A stretch of DNA of 64,000 nt from Metridium senile. Lineage: Eukaryota > Cnidaria > Anthozoa > Actiniaria > Metridiidae. Position numbers and translations under genes: made by a program. Below the pieces are notes generated by a model, which was not told the origin of the DNA, searched no databases, and saw only the letters and a list, made by a program, of their open reading frames with translations. Positions 49,915 through 60,600 of the stretch are shown piece after piece. The stretch spans positions 6,823,961 to 6,887,960 of the forward strand of contig OX459108.1 of the NCBI GenBank assembly GCA_949775045.1. The letters run 5' to 3'. How positions within the stretch are numbered: position 1 is the first letter of the stretch; each line of letters starts with the position of its first letter.

Positions 49915-50276
49915 AGGGAGCATGAACAAAACGTTTTCTTGTTTTCACTTCTATACATTTGAACGGATTTCGAATTTATTCCAAAACAACAATTATATAA
50001 CATTAGACTAGAGTGCTGCAGAACTCTAATTACAACAGTATCTTGGTATAGACGCTGGTAATAAGCGTTTTCTCAAGTTTGAGTCATGGTGATAACCAAT
50101 TTATAGCATAAATATTAATACATTCTATCACATGCTTTATAATGAACCATTTCACAGTTCTCACCGAACAACCTCAGCCTCGATAGCGTGTAATATATTC
50201 TTTAGAATTTGACTACAGCCCGTGGGTTCAGGTTGAAGTGTTTCAGTGTTTCTGATAATGTGTACCTTCCTTAATG

Positions 50277-50604
50277 AGTTGAAATGCGCTTCGGTATATA
50301 AGTGAAATACAGATACATGAAAAAAATATCATATGCCCTTGGTGGGAATTGAACGCTACGGTTTCGGCTTTCTAGTCCGACGTGTTACCACTACACAACA
50401 AGGAACAACCACACTGGATACGCAGCCGGGCAATGTAGTAGAGAGCAACTGTGGGAGGTCCCAGGGTGTTTATCTCTTATGGAAATTTGAACACCGTAAA
50501 TGAAAACGCAGAATTGAAGTGAATGAATGAGTTGAAATGCGCTCGGTGTATAAGTGAAATAAAGATAATGAGAAAAATATCATATGCCCTTGACGGGAAT
50601 TGAA
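50277..50604 (-). mobile_element. tRNA-derived SINE, one copy and a part copy
   Basis: On the minus strand, 50402-50340 looks like a tRNA: box A-like GTAGTGGTAACAC, an anticodon-arm-like GGACTAGAAAGCC and T-arm GCGTTCAATTCCC. The following text (GAGTTGAAATGCGC, TATCATATGCCCTT in + sense) recurs at 50528-50600 with only the T-arm, so it is a SINE repeat and not a working tRNA. Confidence 0.6.
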
Positions 50605-51114
50605 TCCTTAAATTACGTATACTGCAAGCTGCAGTCAAACTGTAAGAATATATAGCACGCTGTACTTATGAAATTCTTTTCTAACAAACTGGAACTTGCA
50701 TGTCCAAAAGAGAGCTTGTAAATTATATACCCAAACACTCATTATAAAGACGTACTACTTATCGCAAACCGCACCCTACTCGATTCAAGGAGGAAGGAAC
50801 TTTGCTTTTAAGGAAAAAAGACTTTGGAAAGAATGAAAGAACCATCAGCTCGACTACACCATCTATTACCATCTACTCGTGGAAATTCCCATGGTCACAA
50901 CCTTGGAAAAAGTAAAGTAAAGTAACCTTATTTAACGTCGGTAACTCGTGACAGTCATATACTGAGAAACTTGAGGGAAGTACACATTTGTTAACTTTTA
51001 TGCTTCTTTCAATAGCAGTAGCCACATGCAAACTTAGACTGCGTACTTTTATAAATGACGCGCGAGCGGGGAAATGTGGTCATGTAATAAATTATTTTAT
51101 TTTATATTATTTTA

Positions 51115-51606
51115 CAGTGGTACATCTATTAAGCGGTCACCATCGGGACTTTCCAAAGTGGCCACTTAATAGAAATTGGCCGCTGAATAGAAGTATAGAA
51201 TAGGTAATAGGTATAAGAATAAATTTGGGACCGTTTTATTGTGGCCGCCTAATGGAGGGTGACCGCTTATAGAGTACCGAAGTGATGACGTCACAATTTG
51301 TTTTTTTATCTTTTCGTATTCAGACTACTTTCATCATAGAATGCTAGTCAAAATATAGGCTGCCCGAAAATTGGTTCCCTGGTTCCAACCGGTTAGAACC
51401 AGGCCAAAAATAAGAGACTTTGTATGGAGAAAATTTTACATTCAAAAAATCATATCTCAGCCGTTTCACACTCAAATGATCCCAAATTTTCGGGCAGCCT
51501 ATTTTTTGACTAGAATTCTATGATGAAGATTATTTGAATAGGAAAAGATAAAAATAAAAAAAATTGTGACGTCACACTTCGGTACTCTATAGAGGTACCA
51601 GTACTG
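51115..51606. mobile_element. Tc1/mariner-type MITE, second copy, with nested MITE
   Basis: TA-flanked; left CAGTGGTACATCTATTAAG, right TAGAGGTACCAGTACTG. Same family as 22812-24061 but carrying a different insertion (51272-51587). Confidence 0.8.
51272..51587. mobile_element. MITE with GAGTACCGAAGTG termini nested in 51115-51606
   Basis: Flanked by TATA on both sides. Left GAGTACCGAAGTGATGACGT, right ACGTCACACTTCGGTACTC; ATAGGCTGCCCGAAAA pairs with TTTTCGGGCAGCCTAT. Confidence 0.8.
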
Positions 51607-51609
51607 TAT

Positions 51610-52530
51610 TTAAATTTAAATTTTTTTAGTTTTTTTTTATTATTAAATTAAATTAAATTATTAATTTACTTTAATTTATTTTATATTATATTATATTTTA
51701 TTATTTTATCAGTTATATTATCTATACTTTTATTTTATTTTATCCTTTATTAATTTCGCTCGTTGGGGTTGCTGTGGTGAACGATTGTTACCGCTGTACA
51801 GGTCTTGTGGGCTCGGTCGTAAACCATAACATCAAATTTGCCAAGGTATAAATTTATAAAACAGACAGTTTGCAGTCAGCGTAAATTTGTAATGACACAT
51901 ACTTTACGATGTTTCAAAAATACAAGGTAGGGAAATAGTTGTTTCTTAATCCTGGATAAATTAAGTAATCTGTATTACGGGTATCAAAAGCAATTCATAT
52001 TGCAGTACATTAGGAAGAAGTTAGTATTTTGCAAAGACGAGCAACATTTTGTCAGCTTTATTTCGGCCATTTTCCATAAGCGCTAGCTATTATCACACAG
52101 CGTACTTCATTTTTTGTTAGAGAATTAAAATTGATTATGCTTTTTTTAGAAACAAGCTAAAACATTCTTGAATTGTTATGTAATTTAGTAAGCTCATTTT
52201 TACAATTACAATGACAGAATATGCATCAAATTAAATGTTTGTTATTTTCTCTGTGTAGATCATTAATATCGCGGTATTCAAGTACATTGTGTAAGGGGAA
52301 AGAAAGTTGTTTTATGCAAAATGATCATGTAAGATGTTTAACTAGAAACAAGGTAAGCTAATTGTTTGCAGAAATAGCTGAGAAATGAATAAATGTTTTC
52401 AGTCCATGTCATTAGTTCACTTCTTTTAAGGATCAATTTCTTGGTAGTTGGAATCACATGAGGAAATTATCAAAGTGTTTTTAGGTCTAGAAAATAAAAT
52501 TAACTGGACTTGCTGTCAGGCAGTTTGTCA
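51610..52530. other. Intergenic, AT-rich, no gene seen
   Basis: 51600-51760 is an A/T-only-like tract of TTATT/TAAAT words; the rest shows no coding signal. Confidence 0.4.
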
Positions 52531-53125
52531 GTCAATCATTCATTCATTCATTAATCCAGGTAGTCAGTCAGTTATGTCCTGTCATGTCAGTTTGTCAATC
52601 AGTCAGTCAGTCAATCATTCATTCATTCAGTCATTAATTAATCCAGTTAGTCAACCAGTTAGGTCAGACATGTCATTCTGTTAATCAATCAATCAATCAA
52701 TCAGTCACAATATGTCTACAATAAGCCAATCACCATTTTAGCTAGTCAGTCAGTTAATAATCCAGTCATTCATTCATTCCATCAATCAGTCAGTCTTTCA
52801 GTTAATCAGTCAGTCAGTAAGTCAGTGAGTTAGTCAATCATTCATTCCATCAGTCAGTCAGTCAGTCAGTCAGTCAGTCAGTCAGTCAGTCAGTCAGTCA
52901 GTCAGTCAGTCAGTCAGTCAGTCAATCATTCATTCCATCAGTCAGTCAGTCAGTCAGTCAGTCAGTCAGTCAGTCAGTCAGTCAGTCAGTCAGTCAATCA
53001 TTCATTCACTCACTCACTCAGTCAATTATTCATTACTCATTCATTCATTCATTCATTCATTCATTCATTCATTCATTCATTCATTTATTCATTCATTTAT
53101 TCATTCATTCAGCCAGTCAATCAGT
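52530..53125. repeat. GTCA / ATTC simple-repeat tract
   Basis: Long runs of CAGT (52853-52925, 52938-52995) alternate with CATT runs (53030-53115) and mixed CAATCAGT words. Non-coding. Confidence 0.95.
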
Positions 53126-53276
53126 CAATACATGGTTTCTGTGATTGTTTCTGTGACTATATTGGCATATAGTAAGACATATCGCATTGGCAAAATCCAT
53201 TGAGACTTTGTGCTATAGCGTTAGGAAACAATGAATAATATATAATCTTATGATAATTTTTATCACAAATATTCCA

Positions 53277-53485
53277 GTTTCACGTTATCTAGTACTGCTG
53301 TACTGTTTTACAAAAGGCGCATTTGCACAAGATTTGTTGATTTGTTGTAAAAATATTCACAAATTCCAAGCAAAGCATGAAAAGTGTTATAATAATAGAA
53401 AACACATTAAATTTACTCTGGATCGTGATTATCCCTGTGAAATGCTTGTTTTGTCAAATTGTACAGCAGTGCTAGATAACATGAA
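53277..53485. repeat. MITE, CTGTACTGTTTTACAAAA family
   Basis: GTTATCTAGTACTGCTGTAC at left pairs with GTACAGCAGTGCTAGATAAC at right. Related to 54391-54606 and the split copy at 3862-4990. Confidence 0.8.
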
Positions 53486-53776
53486 AGTGTTGTATTATTT
53501 ATTTATGGAGGTCAGTTATTATTTAATGTTCTCAAATAACAATGATTAATGTTGTAGATTCTCAGGAGCATTCACACTTGTAATCCAGTCTCTCAGCTGC
53601 AGGTGAGAAAACATTTTGTCAAGTGTTTACACAGGTAGCCCAAGCTATCTATCTGTAGTCTCATATAAGCCTTCTATGGGAGAATATACAGGCTACCTAT
53701 GGTGTTTATTTGTCTATGTAACACCACAGGAAGACCAAAAGTAAAAACTGAAATATCTGTTTTCTTTACTTTCGCA

Positions 53777-53993
53777 ATAGTCCCCTTCACAATTCCCTGC
53801 GCCATCTTGAAAGGTAGCTCGGCCTTTGCATCAAAGCTAGATAAACGTTGAGCTTTCAACGATAGAGACATGTGAATAATTGTCACACAAGGTGTTAAAA
53901 TGTCTGTATCATTGCAAGCTCAATTTTTATCTCGCTTTAATGCAAAGGCCCAGCTATGTTTCAAGATGGTGCAAGGACTGTGAAGGGGACTAT
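53777..53993. repeat. MITE, ATAGTCCCCTTCACA family
   Basis: ATAGTCCCCTTCACAATTCC at left pairs with CTGTGAAGGGGACTAT at right; CGCCATCTTGAAAGGTAGCT also pairs. Other members: 61745-61850 (part) and 62565-62890. Confidence 0.8.
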
Positions 53994-54390
53994 TTAGTAC
54001 ATATTGATGCCTCCTTTTTTTCAATTCATTGTAATAAATTTCAATTTGGCTGAAAATAACAGTCCGCTCATGCGCAATAGCAGTGTTTTCAAGATGACTC
54101 ACTTTCCTTCTAGAAGATGACTGAGTAGCATTTAATTGTAGAAAAAATAGTAAAAACAAATATTGCAATGAAAATTGCCGTAAATATTGTCCTGACATAT
54201 TCCTGAAACAGTTATTATTATTGTCTGATTAAATTTTTTAATGTATATTTCATGTTTAATCAACACACAAAATTATCTTGACTTTATTGTTATTTGAATC
54301 TTCTCCCTTCAACATTTGAAAAAAATAATTGCTTGCTTGCTACTAACAAATCATGATATTTGGCTCACCCTCATCCAATAATACTCCAAT

Positions 54391-54606
54391 TACATGTTAT
54401 CTGCACCGGTGTACAATTTGACAAAAGGCCTCATTTGCACAGGGATAATCTCGATCCGGAATAAATTTAAATGTTTTCTGTTTATTGTTTAGCAGTAGTA
54501 CTTTCCCGTGCTTGGATTGGAATTTGTGAATATTTTTACAACAAATCGAGGCTTAGCCTGTGCAAATGCGCCTTTTGTCAAATAGTACAGCAGTACTAGA
54601 TAACTT
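54391..54606. repeat. MITE, intact copy of the CTGTACAATTTGACAAAA family
   Basis: GTTATCTGCACCGGTGTACA at left pairs with TACAGCAGTACTAGATAAC at right, with GCAAATGCGCC inside. Lies 83 bp upstream of the first visible MLYCD exon. Confidence 0.8.
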
Positions 54607-54688
54607 GAAACTAGAGTATTGCTTATTAGTTGGTATCTATTGCTTTTATTTGATGATTTTAAGTGTTTTTGCACTATTATTATCACAG

Positions 54689-57600
54689 AGGCGTGTTGAG
54701 TCAGACTGGCTTAATCTTCTCACCAAGATGGCTGACACACCAACAGATGACATAGTAATCCCAGGATCCTCTAGGGACCTAGTTGTCCAAATAAGGACTA
54801 TGCTAAGTCGTGCAGTCAGAGTGAAGAGAACACAAGAGGGAGGAGATCTGGTGCCTAATGTGAGTAGATGACAGCTTAAATTTACTCTAAGTCAGTGTCA
54901 GGCAACCCAGGTTGAACAACTTGCCAAGATCCATGTAAGATCATGCAAGATCCAGGCATGATCTTACAAGAACTTGATATGTAACATGAACGTCCATGAG
55001 GTTTCTGACAATAATTAATTAAGATCTTCCCAAGTTATTTCCAAGAAATTTACTTGCCAAGGTTTAGTAACCAGATCTTAACAGGATCTTAACAAGATGC
55101 TCAATCTGGGAATAGTCCATGGCCACTTTCGATATTTTGGTGGAACGACCAAACACAAATGAAAAAAGGTAGCCTGCAAAACAGGCGTTCTTTCGGGTTA
55201 ACGTTTTTTGGGAAAATCGGGATTTGGGCTTCCTGTGGCCGAGGGGAAATGATTTCCCCTCGGCCACAGGAAGCCCACATCCTGATTTTCCCCAAAAACC
55301 CGAAAGAACGCCTGTTTTGCAGGCTAGAAAAAAGGAGTAACATGTGATTATTGATTTACATTTAGAGTAAAATAAAGGCATGATACATGAAAAACAAGAC
55401 AATCCAATTAAAATACAAAATGTTGTATGTGATTTGTGAATATGACTTCAAATTGTATGTGGCGTGTGAACATCAGAAATAACAATAATATAATCAGGGA
55501 TTCTGGCATTATGCGGAGGTGCGGACCCGCATAATTGACTAATCCCGCATAATTTGCCAAAAAAAATAATAGATAAAAGCACCAAAAAAGCACCAATAAA
55601 ACAAATTAAATAGATAAAACAGTAGATATTTATATATTAATTATCTCCCTTGCTTGCTTGAATAGTTTTTTGCCATTTTGTTACAGGCGTACGAAGTACA
55701 AATTGTTCATTTTCACGGCTTACACTGAACCAGCCGTCGAAGCGACGCCATTTTGTTTTTATTTCTATAGTATTGGGCTTCCTGTATCTCGGCCCAGGCC
55801 CCATGCTGTTTGGCGGTTTTCCAAGATGGCGGAACGTTTAACGGAAATCGTTAGTCAATCGTTAGTTCTTTAGGTTATAGTGTTGTTATTAGTTTGAATT
55901 ATTGATAAAAAACAAATGATATGACATCTATGTGTAAAAAAGAACCAAAATAGTAGAGCTAAAGTATGTGTAATTAGTTTTGTTTTAAGTTTTAAGCGAT
56001 TACGTCATCCCGCATAATTTTCCGCATAATTTATCGTTTCTTCCGCATAATCTTCCGAAAAAATTCCGCATAATTTTGATTTTTCCTCCGCATAATGCCA
56101 GAATCCCTGTATAATACATTAATAAATAATGTGAAATGTGATGACCCCTGGCCTTCCCTTAGCCACACTGCTACTAAAAAAAACACACAGATTGGTCTTT
56201 TACCATGTCAACAAGGCTATATTGCTTTAAAAGCAATGATATTTCGGCCCTCTACAGCTGCCGTACAATGCTGCCTCTATGTTAATGAAGCTTTTTTGAT
56301 AGTTTAAATGAATATCAAGATCACATGCTATCGCTATGAAAGGATGGTAAAAGTTTATAAATACGTCTATCGCCAAATACACAACCAAAAGGATTTCCAA
56401 ATGAGTAGGTCTGAAATGAATGTTGTTTAACTAGTGATTAATCTGTTTGCATACAAAAGATTTGCATACAAAAGAAAGTACTTCAAACTGACAAAACTTA
56501 CCCTTTATAGCATGATGCCCCAGAAGTGCAACGAGGCAAGCCTCGTGCGAAGATTTATTACGAAACTGAAGGTTCATACTCGTTGTGTAATTGGCTAATG
56601 CTGCTCACGAGGAATCTGATTTGCTGAACTATAAGATGATTGACAGAAGAGGCGGAAAATTATGGGTCCGCAAACTGATTTTAGTACCGTTTCGGCCTGA
56701 GGGCCAAAGCAAAAATGGAAGGAAATGTCACAGACACTTTGATACCAAGCCATTGCTATCAGGGGCAGATCAAGAAATTTGTCAGGGGGGGGAGGTCCCT
56801 ATTGCAAATGAAGGACTGTTAAGGGGTGTCCTAAATGTCTTAAATAAAAATAGGGGTAAATACTGTGGGGGACAACCCCCTAGATCCGCCCCTGGCTATA
56901 CTGACTGAGCATACCTTACAAAATGAATCAATGACCAAAGTTCACATTAAGGTGATGACAAATATAATGCACAGGTATAATCATCTAGGACAACCTTCAA
57001 GAAAAAGACTGTAATTTCATATTTGTCATTTAAATCATGAGGATTTAGTCCTTTTTATTTTATTCTTTAAAAGGATTGCATGGATAAATGTACCAAGTAA
57101 AAATGATAATATTTTATTTGTTCAACAGGCCATTGCTAAAGAAGTCAGACATTTTTACAATGAACTTTTATCTAAGGTATAGTAACATATAAGTTTCTGG
57201 TCTTCCTATGACTTTTGCATACTTGTGTGTTGGGTTCCCTGTGGATTTTACATCCACCTCGTGTTGGGCTCCCTGTGGATTTTACATCCAGCTTTTGTTG
57301 GCTAACTGCGGTTTTTGCATCCTACTACTCTGTTGGACTTCCTGTGAAATTTTTTGTGCAACCTTCTTGTGTGTTGGGCTCCCTGTGTTTTGTTTTATCA
57401 GTTCTGAGCCGAAATAGAAACGTCTCAGTTGTTGATTTGTGTTTGATTCACATGAGACTGCACTATTGCTGTCCAGCTCACTGTTAACTGTTAACCGTAG
57501 ACTAAGCACCAAAAACAAGAAATGTGGTTTCAAAATATGCTATGTTTTTATTTTTATTATTTATTCATTGTTTTCCTTCTTTCTTTCTAGTCAGAAAAAA

Positions 57601-60600
57601 TGGCATTTTTCCTGATTATGGAACGTGATCTTGGTGTCGATCACCAGGAGATTCAACAAGTCGCTCAAAATTTGCTGAATGTCAAGGTGAATCATCTATC
57701 CTAGCTCAATTTTTATTACATTATTTATTTACAGATACTCGAACCGTTAACACTTGATTTTGCTCATGTTATTATTTGTTTTTTATAATATACTGTACAA
57801 AAATACTCCATTCTGATTGGACGAGAGGAGTACAATTAAATCCCAAATTGGACTCAGCAGAGTACCGATTTGTTTTTCAGTATATTATAAATATAAAGTC
57901 GCACGATTTTTTCGTACAATTTGTAATTAATAGATACTCGTGATGTTTTGAAAGCTATCAAATTAAACTCGCCTAAAAGACTCGTCCAATTTTGAAAACT
58001 TTTAAAACATCATTCGTACTTATTAATTACGAATTGTACTCAAGATCGTGCGATTTCCTATACTTAAACCTCGTGCAGCTTCAAAAGCTGTAAAATTAAA
58101 GCAGTGAGTTCAAATATACTGTGTGTTCATAATTAATATATTTCTAATCTATTTACTCGGCTCGAGTATCTATTGCTAAACTAAACATTTAATATTTCAA
58201 CTGAATTTTGTACCAAGACTCAGTCCTTAAATCTTAATTTATTGGCTAATAGACCTTTTCGCAATTCCGTTCGTTCAGTGACCACGAATAATAGTTCCAA
58301 GTCGAGGTTGATGCGCATAGCAAGACTATAATTTATCATGTGCAGCAACGCGAACTTCGACTTGGAACTATTATTCGTGGTCACTGAACGGAACTGTGAA
58401 AAGGACTATTATTTGTTGTTTACAGGATCAAGATATCCCTGCAGTGTTGCGTGCTGAAGATCGTTTACGTCAAGTACTGGAGCCCCATTATATCCAGCTA
58501 TTGTCTAATATTAGTAGACTAGAGGGAGGAGTCAAGTTTATTGTTGACATGCGCAATGATCTATCGGTAATCGTCCATATTTCTATTGTCTAATATTAGT
58601 AGACTAGAGGGAGGAGTTAAGTTTATTGTTGACATGCGCAATGATCTATCGGTAATCGTCCATATTTCTGTTGTCTAACATTAGTAGACTAGAGGGAGGA
58701 GTCAAGTTTATTGTTGACTTGCACAATGATCTATCGGTAATCGTCCATATTTCTATTGTCTAACATTAGTAGACTAGAGGGAGGAGTCAAGTTTATTGTT
58801 GACATGCGCAATGATCTATTGGTAATCGTCCATATTTCTATTGTCTAACATTAGTAGACTAGAGGGAGGAGTCAAGTTTATTGTTGACTTGCACAATGAT
58901 CTATCGGTAATCGTCCATATTTCTATTGTCTAACATTAGTAGACTAGAGGGAGGAGTCAAGTTTATTGTTGACATGCGCAATGATCTATTGGTAATCGTC
59001 CATATTTCTATTGTCTAACATTAGTAGACTAGAGGGAGGAGTCAAGTTTATTGTTGACATGCGCAATGATCAATCGGTAATCGTCCATATTTCTATTGTC
59101 TAACATTAGTAGACTAGAGGGAGGAGTCAAGTTTATTGTTGACTTGCAATGATCTATCGGTAATGCGAATGAGAAGTCAGATCAAAATCTCGTGCTTCGT
59201 GATCTATTACATTAAATGTTCTTCTAAAAAGTCTTGTCTTATTTCACTGTTTTATATTTATTTATTCTCCAGGAAATACTAAGCGATCCATCAACCTCGG
59301 CTCACCGTCAAGAGCTCCAAGATCTCAGTACATCGATAAAGACTCTCTTGGCTCAGTGGTTTTCTGTAGGTCTGCTGGATCTCGAGAGAATAACGTGGAA
59401 CTCGTCGTGTAGTATTCTGGAAAAGGTAAATTCCACAATCAAACTGATTTATACCCAACAAATATATACCATAGGATTGGACATTACTGTTTTGTTTTTT
59501 TCAAAAGAATGGATGGAATGAATGAATAAATTGGTCGATAGGTGGAGGGGGACGGAAGTAAAGACGGACAGATGGATGGATGGATAGAGGAATGGAGGCG
59601 GATGAATGGATAGATGGATGAATGAATAGATTGATCGATAGGTGGAGAGGGACGGAAGTAAAGACGGACAGATGGATGTATAGAGGAATGGAGGCGGATG
59701 AATGAATAGGTGGATAGATGGATTAATGAATAGATTGATCGATAGGTTGAGGGGGACGGAAGTAAAGACGGACAGATGGATGGATAAATGGATGTATAGA
59801 GGAATGGAGGCGGATGAATGAATAGGTGGATAGATGGATGAATGAATAGATTGATCGATAGGTGGAGGGAGGCGGAAGTAAAGACGGACAGATGGATGGA
59901 TAAATGGATAAATGGATGTATAGAGGAATGGAGGCGGATGAATGAATAGGTGGATAGATAGATTAATAAATAGATTGATCGATAGGTGGAGGGAGGCGGA
60001 AGTAAAGATGGACGGACCAACAGATGGATGGAAAAATGGATGGATGGAAGGATGGAGGGATAGAAGAATGGAGGCGGATGAATGGATAGAGAAATATAGG
60101 GAGGGAGGCGGATAGATGGATGTATAGAGGAATGGTGGCGTAAGGATAAATAGATGGGTGAAAAGATGGATGAATGGATAGTGAGTGAATAAACGAAGTA
60201 TAATATGAATATATAAGTGTGTGGATTTATAAATCAATTGTTTTTAAGATATTTTTTAATAAAAATTAAAAAAAAGATAAATTATTTAATTGATAAATAG
60301 AATTGAGTAAATGAAACGATGGATTGAAGAAGCAAGCACTACATCTTGTACATTTTTCAACAGATAATTCGCTATGAAGCAGTGCATCTAATCCAAGGGT
60401 GGGATGACCTTAAAAGACGCCTTGCACCTGATAGACGATGTTATGTCTACACACATCGATCCATGCCACGAGAACCTATTGTTGTCTTACATACAGCATT
60501 AGAGTATGAGATATCAGATAATATACAGGTAAACAACTATTTGAACATCGATCCATGCCACGAGAACCTATTGTTGTCTTACATACAGCATTAGAGTATG

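Noticed and set aside
50340..50402. A functional tRNA gene
   Set aside because: No acceptor-stem pairing was found and the flanking body is repeated nearby, so it is a SINE head.
59449..60237. Ser/Ile/His/Leu-rich minus-strand ORFs of up to 262 residues
   Set aside because: They are the minisatellite in an MLYCD intron read in reverse; composition follows the repeat.
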